DNA of 64,000 nucleotides from Ixodes scapularis (Eukaryota; Arthropoda; Arachnida; Ixodida; Ixodidae). Under the pieces are notes generated by a model. It was not told where the DNA came from. It made no database searches and worked only from the letters and a program-made list of their open reading frames with translations. How positions within the stretch are numbered: the first letter of the stretch is position 1; every line of letters starts with the position of its first letter. The translations under genes and the position numbers were made by a program. Location of the stretch: positions 48,672,745 through 48,736,744 of the forward strand of contig NW_024609837.1 of NCBI RefSeq assembly GCF_016920785.2, in the 5' to 3' direction. Shown piece after piece: positions 33,075 to 44,325 of the stretch.

Positions 33075-33625
33075 ATAGGTCAAGCGTCGGACACCTACCG
33101 CGCCGCAGCTACTTTCTCGAGCAACGCTTAGATGTTGGGGATGGGGAATGCCTTAGGTTTCACTGTCGCGTTCAGCTTGCAATAATCAATGCCGGGTTGT
33201 GGGTCTTTACAAGGACTCTCGACGAGAGACATCGGGGAAACGTAGTTAATGTCGTCTGGCACGGTTATTCCCAAATCCAACATGCGTCAGACGGATTATT
33301 TCAAAAGCTTCTCGTGTCGAGGAGATAGCCTGCGTACCCTGGCTCGGAAAGGTTATTCTGAGCTCAAATCTATGTCATGTTCTAAGTGGTGAGTTCTACC
33401 TGGACGAGGGTTGTACAAGTCGTTTAATGAGCCGAGGATCTCACCTAAATCCTGTATTTGGTTTGCATCTAAACATGCACCTTGTATCTTGCTTTCTAGT
33501 ATCTCCTCGACTGTAGAAGGAGGGGATGATTACGTGATTTGTGGGATAGGGATGTTAACTTCCTCACCTTCCTTTAAAATGTTTCCGACGAAGGGCTTCA
33601 TGAAGTTGCAGTGACAGATAGTTAC
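33075..33625 (-). pseudogene. Gypsy integrase-tail-to-RT linker
   Basis: Just inside the 3.6-kb insertion, minus-strand 33625-33530 reads V-T-I-C-H-C-N-F-M-K-P-F, the motif found after integrase in Gypsy elements. A degraded linker to the reverse transcriptase follows. It continues the reading interrupted at 37214. Confidence 0.65.
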
Positions 33626-33689
33626 CCCAGGCAGCACGCCAGAGGGATACCCAGCCTGGGCAAAGGTCTGGCAAACATAAGGGCCCAAC

Positions 33690-34400
33690 TTTGGCGCGGT
33701 TAGGATTTTGCACCATGGCAATATTCAGTGCCGAAGTACGGTGCCTAACTATAGCCGTAGTTGGGCGATCCTAGGGCATGCCAAAGTTTGGCTCTTCTCT
33801 GGAACGCCAGAGGAGCGCCAAAGTTGGTGCCATACCTGGGCCATAACTGCCAAAACAACGCCGAATTTGGGTATTTCGGACATGCCAAGTTTGGCCTTTC
33901 TCTGGTCCACTACAGTTCTGCCAAAGTAAGTGCCAGACTTGAACCATAACTGCCAGAGCAACGCGTAATTTGGGTATTTCAGTCACACCAAGTTTGGCTT
34001 TTCTCTGGCCCGCCACAGTTGTGCCAAAGTAAGTGCCAGACCTGAGCCATAACTGCCAAAGCAACGCCTAATTTGGGTATTTCGGACATGCCAAGTTTGG
34101 CCTTTCTCTGGTCCGCCACAGTTCTGCCAAAATAAGTGCCAGACTTGGAGCCTAACTGCCAGAGCAACGCCTAATTTGGGTATTTCGGCCACACCAAGTT
34201 TGGCCTTTCTCTGGTGCGCCACAGTTCTGCCAAAGTAAGTGCCAGACCTGAGCCATAACTGCCGATAAAAATCTTAATTTGGCGATTCGGGGCATGCCGA
34301 AGTTTGGCTCTTCTCTGGCTATCCACTGAAGTGCAAAATAAGTGCCGAAAGTGGCAAAGAAAGCCGAGAGGCCTGCCCAAGTTTCGAATATCTCTGGTGT
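33690..34400 (+). repeat. 103-bp tandem repeat, about 7 copies
   Basis: The word TTTGGGTATTTC or its variant recurs at 33866, 33969, 34072, 34175 and 34278, exactly 103 bp apart, with a diverged copy at about 33763. Each unit holds CATGCCAAGTTTGGC(C/T)TTTCTCTGG and AAGTGCCAGAC(C/T)TGAGCCATAACTGCC. Repeated similar minus-strand frames are by-products. Confidence 0.95.
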
Positions 34401-34439
34401 GTCACAGAAGTGCTCTTTCACGCGCCCCAGAAGAGAATT

Positions 34440-35400
34440 AAACTAAATAAGCGCTGGGAACACGATGGTCAGATGTCATCACTTCCGTTCCCACACAGCA
34501 CGGCAATACTTTGCGGTATCGTGCAAGTACCGGCCGAAAGTCGGTTCCAATATAGCTCAAATGCCCAGTTTTGCACCACCGTTTGATATCCGGCAGGTAT
34601 TGCCGTACAGCCGTTTTGTCCTGGCCTAGCGTTCGCGCAATATTGTGTGAACTCTACGATTCGTCTGCTCTGTATTGGCCGAATGTCGTGCAAGTATGTG
34701 TACGTTGCATATCATTTGTTGTATATCCAATCACATATACGGACAAACAAATTTTTTTAGATCGCTCCCAGGAGTTTATTAAACCACTATTATTACACAC
34801 AGTGTATTCTCGAGATAATTACAATGGTCACACCTCTCTGTAAAACGAAAAGCAAATTATAAAATAGAATTAACACTGTCCTCATGCCAAGCAAAACTCA
34901 CCACACAAAAAACCGCGGAGATTGAGAGGCAAGCAAGACTACTATCAGAAGCATGCTTGCAGTGTACTTACTAATAAAAGAGCGATATCATGTAATCCTT
35001 AATAGATGTATAGTCTCACTCAGGGCACCCCACAAACACACTCGAGAAAGAAGGTTGCACACATTCAACTGTCGTCTCGTCGTCGGCGAAGAGCAGTTTT
35101 TGTCGAAGCGTGTCGAACAAACACATCAGAAGAATTCCACGAACTCCGGTGAAAAAGGTGTCTGTTACCGAAAAATTGGCTTTGACGTGTTCCGGCCGTT
35201 TACGACGAAAAAAACACGGCCGCGTCTGCAACGCACGAAAGCAACAAAATACTGAAGAGCGCATTTCGAAAACCGGACCTACGTGGCCCGCCTATTTCTA
35301 TAACTAGGCAAATGGCGAAAACGGTAGCCCGAGAGATCCCATCAACGTGACAGGGAGAGTCACGTGACAAATTTTCGTCCAAACGTTTTTGTCCTGTGCG
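34440..35400. repeat. Segment shared with 48.27-49.45 kb
   Basis: From GAAGAGAATTAAACTAAATAAGCG to AGTCACGTGACAAATTTTCGTCCAA this segment aligns with 48270-49450. A minus-strand reading near 35016-35160 (G-V-R-G-I-L-x-x-C-L-x-D-T-L-R) is shared by both copies, but so is non-coding sequence around it, so a protein is not established. Confidence 0.8.
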
Positions 35401-35559
35401 CCCTACGTAGAGAGGTCACGCCTGGTCACGCGTTTCGCTCCACCCTTTTGATTTGCTTAAAGCGGCTGTCGCGCTCGCTGACAGCCACACGAAGACACAA
35501 AGGCAGGTGGGGAGGATTTGCAAAAGGGGCATCAACAACGCATGCGAGGAAAGGCCGCT

Positions 35560-36010
35560 TCTGCCGGTGACCTTGTCGCCTTTCCTAGTCTGTCAGCGTT
35601 CGGCTTCCATTGTGGGCCTCAGAAAGATAATCTCCTTTCTTGAGAGCGAAAGTGAAGGGGTGCTTATGTCTTGCGGGCTTGTCGCCATCCGCACCCGACT
35701 CGCTCGCAGTGGCCTACTATGGCTGTCGTGCCGGCGAAATTAGGAGCGCAGCCGGGACATTTTCTCCCGTGAATGACGATCGGGTGCTGAGAATCGGAAG
35801 CAGCTCTTTCGGCGTCCATTTGATGTTCTCGGAGTCGGTCGTTGAGGCATCGCCCCGTTTGCCCGATGTACCTGGCCCCGCAGGACAGGGGGATCGCGTA
35901 CACTTCCTCCGCATCCTCTCCTTCCCCCAGGATTTTTCTTTCCCGTACTTCAACGGAGCGGGCGGGCTTTGAGCTTGAAGCCGACAATAAATGTTGTTGA
36001 AGTTGAAAGA
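35560..36010 (-). pseudogene. Penelope-like GIY-YIG endonuclease fragment
   Basis: The minus-strand frame 35664-35987 reads V-Y-A-I-P-L-S-C-G-A-R-Y-I-G-Q-T-G-R-C-L, then N-D-R-L-R-E-H. This is the core of the GIY-YIG nuclease domain of Penelope-like elements. It ends in a few Cys/His residues typical of the same C-terminus. The domain nicks target DNA for priming. No reverse transcriptase lies upstream, so this is a 5'-truncated insertion inside the 3.6-kb DNA element. Confidence 0.85.
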
Positions 36011-36265
36011 TTGTCCTCTCTGTATCGTCCCTTTTGTGTCTCCACTTTCTAAATGTTTAAAAAGTACCAAAGCGCTAAAATAGTACAAGTTCCGGGATTT
36101 CATTTTAATTCCCCAAGTGTGATGCGGAAGCCCCGACAGGGAGCCCCGGTCCTTTCCGCTCTTTGTTATCGCTAGGATTTGACTGTGCTCAATCACAATG
36201 CAATACACTCGCAGAGCAACGCTCGCTTTTGCAATGCACCGCTAGCACGATGGCAGCACTTTCTG

Positions 36266-36582
36266 TAAAGGCGCAGTCACACCGGGGTTGTTTGCAGTCG
36301 CGCGATGCGACTAAATCGCATCGCAAAAAAAAAAAAGTAATTAGATGGTCACCCTGGCGTGCGCGATGAGCGAGTCCAACGCCTTCGTTGGTGAGTCGCT
36401 TCTCAAAAACGCTTGCTCCGAACGCCATTGATTGGCTCAGCCTCTCCGCGACTGGACTCTATCGCAAAAAGTCGGCTCAGCAAGCGCCTGCTCAAATCGC
36501 GTCGCTTTTTGCCCGCGATGGTCGCTTTTGCGATGAAAGTTATCGCGCGACTAGATCGCATCGCCGGTGTGAACGCGCCTTA
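36266..36582. mobile_element. MITE with TAAGGCGC...ACACCGG termini
   Basis: TAAAGGCGCAGTCACACCGG at 36266 corresponds to the reverse complement of CCGGTGTGAACGCGCCTTA ending 36582. Internal GCGATGCGACTAAATCGCATCGC-like inverted words extend the arms. About 317 bp, non-coding, inserted in the larger element. Confidence 0.85.
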
Positions 36583-36829
36583 ATGTAGCACCAGTCTCCC
36601 GGCGCGTCCCGATATTGACGTGTGTACGTACGCGCAAGTACAACATCTGGCACAATTTGCGTTTGCAAAGCCTGGTCCAGCCGCGTCAAAACATTCAGCC
36701 AACCTTTGTACTGGAGAAATAGAGAGAGACCCAAAATAAGATAAACTGGCCAGCCGGATAAAACTTGATTTCTATTTAATTAAGATGAAGATCCCCCGCG
36801 TACATCAAATACCTCACCAGCCGAACTTC

Positions 36830-37110
36830 AATGCAGTAAGCCTAGTTCTGGCACTTGTTTGGCAACTTTGGCCCGTAGCTGCCAGATGACAGCCGAACTA
36901 TCGGGAAGCTAAGCCTAACTTCGGCACTCTGGCGACTTGGGCCCAAAGATGCCAGACGTCAACCGAACTACAAGGTAGTAAGCCTAACTCTGGCACATCT
37001 GTGGCGATTTTGGCCCGAAGGTGCCGAATGACAGCCGAACTATCAATAAGTGAAGCATAAGTTTGGCACTTGTTTGGCAAATTAGGGCGAAAATACCCAG
37101 ACTGTTGCCA
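36830..37110 (+). repeat. About 70-bp tandem repeat at the right flank of the 3.6-kb element
   Basis: TAAGCCTA-like words recur at 36837, 36910, 36979 and about 37052 (spacing 69-73 bp), each with CTGGCAC...TTTGGCCCG(A/T)AG and GACAGCCGAACTA. The short words TTGGCA and TGCC resemble those of the 103-bp array at the other end. Confidence 0.85.
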
Positions 37111-37213
37111 AGGGAGGTCAGGTTTGGCTCTACTTTGGCTTCTTCGGGCATTTCAATGCCCTAAACTCCCAGACAAAAGCCAAGTTTTGGCCCAGAACAC
37201 GGTGCTACCTGGG

Positions 37214-37400
37214 ACATCATTCAGTAGGCCAGGCGTTGTCACCAGGTAGTTAGTGTCCGATAGTTTCTGTTGCACAAGTGCTGGCCCATCCTAAGCGCTG
37301 GTACAGAGCTGTGTTTGCCTGTGCGTCTGTTGTTTTGTCCTAGTCTCGTGCGCTGCAACCTCAGGATGAATCACCAACTCGCCCAATCCTCCGTCTTAAC
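37214..37400 (-). pseudogene. Gypsy integrase-tail fragment beyond the insertion
   Basis: The minus strand reads Q-Q-K-L-S-D-T-N-Y-L-V-T-T-P-G from about 37283 to 37239, the beta-strand motif just before the H-C-N-x-x-K-P-F segment found across the insertion at 33600. Continuity of sense on both sides fixes the insertion borders. Confidence 0.65.
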
Positions 37401-38085
37401 GTTTGCCAGTCGATATGGGCCAAGTTTAAATCGCCAGCAAGAGTTACTCTATTGTGGTTTTAAAGGGAAGCAGAAGGCATTTCTTTATGCCTCCCAAAAA
37501 GTCACATCAGTGGTTGGAAGTCGATCTTAACACGAATGCTTCATCAAACTGATTAAGTGTTTTCAATATCGCGCAAACGAACACATTGAGTGCTATAACT
37601 CATCACGATTACAATGCCTGCCCTCCTGCTCACTTTAAAATTGCTTAGTACGCTGTAATTTGGTGAAATATTTTAGAGTCACCTACCGAAGGACGGAGCC
37701 AAGGTTTAGTAATGACAACCAAGTCATTTTTTTAGTAAGGATGATAACTTCTAGTTCAGAAGTTTTATTAAAATGAGTCCCGTGTTTACATTAAACAAGT
37801 GCAGGTTCAAAATTTAATGTCATGTATTTTAAGATGCTGACAATTCTGACAATCTGCATCTTTCCCCTCGAATTTCATACCATTGGTGTGTAAAATTATT
37901 TATTTTCATCTTGTCAAACCTTTGCTTCATTTCCTCGGCTCTTTATCTTTCAGCTTCAGGCCTTCTCCACCCTTAGAAAAATGTAATATCTGAAGTCATA
38001 GTAATAAAATCCGTGTATGGATATATAATAAATTGGGAAGATAAGTCCAAATACACAGATAAGGTTCATATGTGGCCCTTACATG
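37401..38085. other. Unassigned AT-rich region
   Basis: Short frames only; no domain, RNA gene or terminal repeats recognised. Confidence 0.5.
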
Positions 38086-38818
38086 TACAGAGTAATACAA
38101 GGAAACGCCAGGCTCTTTAAATCGACCGGAAAATTCGGGTTCTTTACCTAACCCGCTACGACTTTGTGCAGCGTTGCCCACAGATGCTGCATATTTTTTT
38201 TTTTTTTTGTAAAATTTGCAAAGAGCGAGTTTACCTGAGGAAAATTTAAGAAAGAAAAATGCTTAGCTCCTATGGAAACGCAGCGACGCCACCGGTCTGC
38301 AAACAACACGGCGCCGTTTCGGACGGGAGACAAGAGATGGCGCAACAAACGCCGCCAACAAACGAGCATAGGGCGCCGAGAGCAGGCCTTTTTAGCAGAC
38401 GATCTTATCGACTCAAAAGCGGCGCGCGTTCCGCAGGCGGCGACAGTCGCCGAAACAAAAACAGGGCGCGGTAACAACAAGGAACTGCAGTTCCTTTTCT
38501 GATAAAGGGCCGACTCTCGGCGTCGTCTGCGCGTTCGTTGGCGGCAGTTGGCGTCGCGACCGCTTGCGCCATCTCTTGTCTCCCGTGCGAAACGACGCCG
38601 TGTTATTTGCAGACCGGTGGCGTCGCTGCGTTTCCAAAGGAGCTAAGCCTTTTTTCTTTCTTTACTTTTTCCTCAGGTAAGTTCGTTATTTGCAAATTTT
38701 ACAAAAAAAAAAAGCACCATCTGTGGGCAACGCTGCACAAAGTCGTAGCGCGATAGGTTAAGAAACCGAATTTTCCGGTCGATTTAAAGAGCCTGGCGTC
38801 TCCTTGCATCACCCTGTA
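38086..38818. mobile_element. 733-bp fold-back MITE with about 240-bp arms
   Basis: It begins TACAGAGTAATACAAGGA and ends TCCTTGCATCACCCTGTA. The arms continue as inverted copies through CTCTTTAAATCGACCGGAAAATTC, CGCTACGACTTTGTGC, GCAGACCGGTGGCGTCGCTGCG (in one orientation or the other) and GAGATGGCGC. The centre holds AAGGAACTGCAGTTCCTT, itself a palindrome. Open frames in the arms are mirror images of each other. Confidence 0.9.
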
Positions 38819-39246
38819 TATTGGGCCCTATCTCCCATTTTCAGTACATGCCCACATCTGGATTTCTTTTTATAAACGTATATTTGGACCTGGCAAGCGA
38901 GTATGCATCAGCCCCATACGTGGCTCTACTTTATATGATGCTGCTCGAAATTTTTTCGCTATATAGAAAACCTCAAGTTGAAAACTGTGAATATGCCAAC
39001 GGGTTCCTTGTTGCCAACCCGTTTCACATATGCACGCACGTATAGACACGACTGTTCACCAAAAGCAATATCAAGCGACGAGGTCACCACTGCTACTTGG
39101 CCGATATGAAATAATAAAAGCATAAAATAAAACGGGCAATAGTAAACACGTAGCTCAAAATTATAAAAAAAAACGAATAATTCGCATGTCTCTACAGCAT
39201 AAACATATTAAAGAAATCATGCTGCTCGCTCCTCCAACAATTCCCC
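38819..39246. other. Unassigned region
   Basis: Between two fold-back elements; no gene or RNA recognised. Confidence 0.5.
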
Positions 39247-40053
39247 AACGAGCTTGAGTAAACTTAGAGCGGTAGACCAGCGGCCAAAAATGGCACCCCC
39301 CCCCCCCCCCGGTTTCCGCCATCTTGCCTGTTTGCCACATTAGTTATCACGTGACGTTAGGATGGCTGCGCCCAGAGGTGGGCCAGATCAGATTGGCCAG
39401 ATCACGGTCAGTAGATGGGAACTCTGGGGCTGCGTTCCAATCTTACTCGAATGGGTCCGCTGTTCCGGCGGATCAAGTCACGTGACGAGACAGATATAGC
39501 AATGCTGGACGCGGGTAGGTTTTCGAACGCAACGGGTACGAGACCTTCACCCAAAAGTCAGATAGAAGCTGCGGTCGATTCACCTGCACCTCCTTAACCG
39601 GTGTAGAAAAGTGTAGGGCGGTGTACTTTCGGTCGCATCTCAATACACACGCGGGAAGTAGACTGCCCTACACTTTTCTGCACCAGTGAAGGAGATGCAA
39701 GTAAATGGAACGCAGATTCTATCTGACTTTTGAGTGAAGGTCTCGTACACGTTGCTTTCGAAAACGTACCCGCGTCCAACATTGAAGCATCTGTCTTGTC
39801 ACGTGACTTGATCCGCCGGAAAAACTCGGATCCATTCGAGTACGAATGGAACGCAGCCCCAGAGTGCTCGTCTGCTGACCGCGATCTGGCCAATCTGATC
39901 TGGCCCACCTTTGGGCGCAGCCATTGTAACGTCACGTGATCACTAATGTGGCAAACAGGCAAGATGGCGGCAACTGGGGGGGGGGGGGGGTGCCATTTCC
40001 GCTGCAGGCAGTGGGTTCCGGTTTACCGCTCTAAGGCAAGACTCAAGCTCGTT
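39247..40053. mobile_element. 807-bp fold-back element with about 390-bp arms
   Basis: AACGAGCTTGAGT at the left mirrors ACTCAAGCTCGTT at the right. Inverted matches run almost throughout: TAGAGCGGTA, a C-run/G-run pair (39297 and 39976), CCGCCATCTTGCCTGTTTGCCACATTAG, GATCCGCCGGAA, and CCCTACACTTTTCT at the centre. The two 'coding' frames (39415-39597 plus, 39594-39962 minus) are the same arm sequence read on opposite strands, so neither is a gene. Confidence 0.9.
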
Positions 40054-43000
40054 GCGATTGCCCCGCTCCCGCCTTATGAAACGAATCTTTGTCGATTGGT
40101 TGTTCGGACCACAAGAAAGAACTAGCATGACCTGCGCTTAAGAGGATAGCGCAGCTGAATTAGAATCAAAATAGAGATATTTTACAATTCCACGAGGCAC
40201 TGTGGGTTCTGCCTTCTTACCTGTCGGACTGCGCTAGCCGCGAAAAAGCTCCTTCTTTTTATAAAAAAAAATAACAACAAAAAAACATCCCCTCCTTTCG
40301 CTCGGCTTATCTTTGGACGCTTGACCTAAGGAGATGAGTTTGGGGGTGGGAGAGAAGGTTATCCAATTCTTTTCGGATTGGGAAGAAAAACAAAGATGAA
40401 GACTGCTGGAGGGGGAGGCACTGTTGGCTTTGTTTGCCGTCTGGGTTTCGTGTGTTTGAGCTGGATGCGGGAAACAGAAGGATTTTCGTAATACTAGCAC
40501 AAGTTTAGATTGCCCTGTGCCCCGAAGCTTCATGAAACGCCTTTCTTTCTCCCAAAAATCATACTTCCAAATCAAGTAAAATTTAAAAAAGTTGAGTGTT
40601 ACCAAAAATGCATAAGAAACAGAAAGAAAAAGTGAAAGAGAAATGACGGGACTCGGTCCATGCATGGATAAATTCACATGACAATGTCATACTATATCAT
40701 TTACAAAAAAAGTATTAGGTGCGTCATCTTAATTATTTAAAGAATACCGAAATTGTATTTTAATTACACGTTCGACCACGGAGCAGAAGATACCGCAACG
40801 TAGTCCTCAGCTAATCACTGCTGCTACAATAAAAGTCGATTCGAAAGCTGATTGGGGTCATATTTCCTTCTATGGCACAAGGGTGCGTAAACGAACAATG
40901 AATTCAGCCACGCGCAGGCATAACTAAAGCCCAATACCAACGGGAACAAGACACAAAAATAATCACTCACAAACTTCTGTACACGAGTAAGTGCCTCTTT
41001 CTATGATTGTACAGTGTTATCTTAGTATCGGGGTTTAGTTGCGTTCGCCATCTCGCCTGCTCTCTCATTCTTCGTTCAGTGCAGCAATATTGCGACAAGA
41101 TGTTCTCAATGCTGCATTTTCGCAATTACTTCTTCCAGCTCCTATGAGGCTGGAGAGTCTATGTCAGTATAAACACTGGTCTTCCTCAATGAACGCGGCG
41201 AGCAATCATTAAGGAGATTGGAAGCGGCTTCGTAAGAGAGCCACATTTGAGACCTTCGTGCAAACTTCATTTTGATGTTTGCCTGTTTCCGAAGATAGTG
41301 GTGTCGGCTGAATGTGATGATCTTGCCTGCCCCGCCTCACACAAGTTAGATTTTTCAAGCTTTACAAAACAGTCCTAGTGCTACATGGCGGGCATTTTGA
41401 AACCCAGTGAAAGTTTTTTTTACACAGATTGACAGGAATTAAGAACTCTAAACATATACCGGTACGAATCATGATCAGGTTGATTTACGCTTAAGTCTCG
41501 GTAAGGACCGGCTTCGTTTATGTACAAACGCGGATGTACAGAGGTTTGATGACGTCACGCAGCCCGGACACATAGTTGCTCTGAAAAGCACCCCAAGAGC
41601 GGTTCATTTCCTTTTTGCACGTTGGATGAACTATGACTCCCAAAGGTATGTTTTTTTTTAAAATTATTCTGTGAGACCAGGGCAGTGCTGTCGTCGAAGT
41701 CTATTGTGTAGCCGTAACGTCGGCATTTTGATTATTAAACTTGTTATTAAAGTTATTAACTGTCGTTTCTGTCGCTTCTTGACCAGGCAGAGAGCGGCCG
41801 AACCGTTACCTTTGTACACACATGTAAGAAATTATGCAAATTCGTAACCATATGTACGAAATTATGCGTTTTTGTACATGTGTATACAGAAACATGCGCA
41901 CTGAAACCGAAGTAGACAAAAGGGACTTTGAAAATATATTTAAAAAAATCACATTCAATTCACAACGTAGTTTTTCTCCATTTCATTTTGTGGATATTCA
42001 AGGAATGTTATAAATAGAAATTTTAAATATGTTTATTTCTGACCTCTTCATGCGCTCGAGATTTGCCGAATGTAACAAAATACATGTTTTTTTCACTTTT
42101 TTTTTTTCTTTGGGGGGGGGGGTGTTAACAATAAAGCGGAATACGGGGACGAATTGGAGAGCTGGCAGATGGGTATGTTATTGAAGATTTATTTGGCAGA
42201 ATTAATTTTTGCACACTGTCCACATCTAAGTTTTATTTAAAAGTTTGGTATTGGGATATGATTGAAGGACGGTGGAGCGCTCAAGTCCATACCAAAGAAA
42301 CACACTCTTTCTTTCGCAGCTTGTTCATCTTTATCTCTGTTCAGAAAATGCCAATCCCTTTAAACCTGACTAGTGCCACGTAACGACTTCCTGCGCCATA
42401 ATAGGCTGAAACATAAACATAGGCGGAGCCCTGAACACCACTACAAACCGAGGTGACAATACAAAATATATATTAATTTCTTCTGGATTCAGTTTTGGTC
42501 CACAGAAAGAAGCCACGGTCAGATCCTGCTCCGAAACAAAAGAACGTGTTCGTGTGTAACGAAAAGTTAAAACCAAAATTTGAAAGAAAAGAAAACGAAA
42601 CGCTTAAGTTAAAAAAGTAGGTAATTTAAAACCTACTGCAAGTTTGCTTTTATTGCACCGATAGAAAACGAGAAAATCGGAGTGTAAGGCACCGCGAGGA
42701 AGGTCGACAAAAGGCACTGACCAAGATATCAGAAGTGACACAATCTCAAGTGTACTCGGTGAAATGCGAGAGCTCTATTTCAATAAAATAATCTTGAGCG
42801 CCGAGAATGCCCACTCCACGTTGACCTGTGTGGTTCACATACCAAATGCTGCTTGCGCTAAAATGTAAAGTACCGATTGGCGTTCGTTTCGTTCTTCCCT
42901 AACTTTCAATGCATCCGTGGGCCTAGCTGACTTGTCCGTGGGCTTAGCTTACTTGTCAAATGAGGGTACGCGTCAGCCTCAGCCTCTCTATTCACGGCGA

Positions 43001-44136
43001 ACATTTAGAGGATGTCTTCGGTTCCCTCTGGGAACCAGAAGATACTAAAATACTTGAACTTTCCCCTTCAGGCAAAAACTGCTAAGAAAATATTTTCGGT
43101 TTTAGACCTATTAAATGGCGCTTCGGTTTTTGTTCCGCCGAAAAGTGACGTTATTTTACGGGTATTTTTTATTTATTCTTACGTTCTGTTTTGACACCCC
43201 GCTATAAATACTTCTCGTCGTCACTGCTGTGCCATGCCGGGACTACTCAAGGCAGCGGACGTAGCCAAGTAGGGTATGGAAACCGTGCAATGTTTTTTGC
43301 CCTGTAAGGTCACGCCGTTCTGTGCAAAACTCTCGCAACGATGGCAAGTTCCTTTCGGAATTTGTACCGTTGAAGATGGTGTACTTTCCTTGGCACAGTA
43401 GACGACAGGAAAAAACATACGACCACCTTTATTGTTCTTACAGTGTGATATAAAAACAATATTATGTTTCATCCTAACGTGTAAAACAGCGAAGGCTACG
43501 AGCGCGAGTCTTTGCGTTTTGTACATAGGGGGAGAGGGGGCACGCGGTAACAACAATGATTAAAGTTAAAATGCTGCATTTTTGACCTATTTCATCTATT
43601 TCCTAATGTCAAGCGGTCAGTTAATGGATACTTTGTTTACAGTGTTCGATTTATTTTGTGGTAGCGCTCAGTCAAAACTGTCAAAGTTAAAATTGCAGCT
43701 CCGTTTTTGTTTTTGTTTTAATAAGATAACAGCTGTTCCAAACCAGAAACTTCTGGCTGGCGGTCGGCTAAAACAATTATAAAGTTGAGCAAATTGTGGC
43801 CTTCAATTAATTGAAAAATACGAAGAGAGCATTCTCACTTAGATACGATTTCTTTGTGGCGTCTGGAATTGTTATTTGGTGAAGTGTTCCAGAGAGCTAT
43901 TTGCAGATTTGACGATTTCTATTTGTTGTTGTCTAAATACGGGGTATCAATTTGCTGAAGTATTCCAAGTGCTTTGCTGAGCTTAATTTGGAGTCGAGAC
44001 ATTGTGACAGCATTAGTGTTAAAACGCTGTGGATAATTTGTACTTCAAATACCGCACAGCACTCAAAGGACATTTCTGTTATAAAGCAAACAAAAACACA
44101 GATATATCTTGAATCAGTAATGACGCGCTTTTTAAG
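40054..44136. other. Unassigned 4-kb region
   Basis: No gene I can support. The longest frames are minus 40234-40677 (147 codons, hydrophobic start, no known match) and minus 43221-43556. Other items: TACGAAATTATGC-like repeats at 41825-41880 and a G-run at 42112. AT-rich with scattered homopolymers. Confidence 0.4.
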
Positions 44137-44325
44137 TACTTGGGGTCGAATCCCGGCCGAGGTGCCTAGAATCAGACGGAGGCTTTTTGCGTAGAAGGCG
44201 CCGTGTAACTGAGCTTTCTGTTGCACGTCAAAAGATTCCAAGGTGGTCGAAATTATTCATCAGTCCCTCGCTGTGGCGCGCCAGATGCCCGTCGTTGGTT
44301 TGGCATGTAAATAAAAACCCAAATT
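44137..44325 (+). repeat. tRNA-derived tick SINE, diverged
   Basis: GGGGTCGAATCCCGGCC at 44142-44158 is a polymerase III B box. It is followed by diverged forms of CGTGTA, TTGCACGTCAAAAGA, CCAAGGTGGTCGAAATT, CCCTCGCTGTGGCG and TTTGGCATGTAAATAAAAACCC. That order matches the common tick SINE body (B box, a GGTGCACGTTAAAGAACCCC-like segment, GGTGGTCGAAATT, then a GGCACGTAAAACCCC-like end). The A-box half is degraded, and the element is old. Confidence 0.8.

Larger units (their letters stand above)
33626..37213. mobile_element. 3.6-kb DNA element with CCCAGG(C/T)AGCAC termini, nested in Gypsy
   Basis: The left end CCCAGGCAGCAC (33626) and right end GTGCTACCTGGG (ending 37213) are 12-bp inverted repeats with one mismatch. 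The Gypsy coding sense resumes on both sides, which supports these borders. Subterminal tandem repeats fill both flanks: 103-bp units on the left and about 70-bp units on the right, both rich in GCCAAGTTTGGC-like words. The middle contains a segment shared with 48.56-49.45 kb, a Penelope fragment and a MITE. No transposase was identified. Confidence 0.7.
31539..37400 (-). mobile_element. Second Ty3/Gypsy remnant, interrupted by nested insertions
   Basis: Minus-strand order is an integrase tail (37214-37330, continuing at 33500-33625), reverse transcriptase (32182-32665) and RNase H (31539-32110). It is split by a 3.6-kb DNA element (33626-37213) and a 409-bp MITE (32666-33074). The integrase tail is upstream of reverse transcriptase, as in Gmr1-like Gypsy elements. 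No LTRs are seen. All frames are broken. Confidence 0.8.

Noticed and set aside
33690..34400. CRISPR-like array
   Set aside because: The whole 103-bp unit is repeated, without unique spacers between conserved repeats; the genome is eukaryotic.
33749..34421. Several similar minus frames suggesting a repeat protein
   Set aside because: They come from the 103-bp non-coding tandem array, which changes phase each unit (103 is not a multiple of 3).
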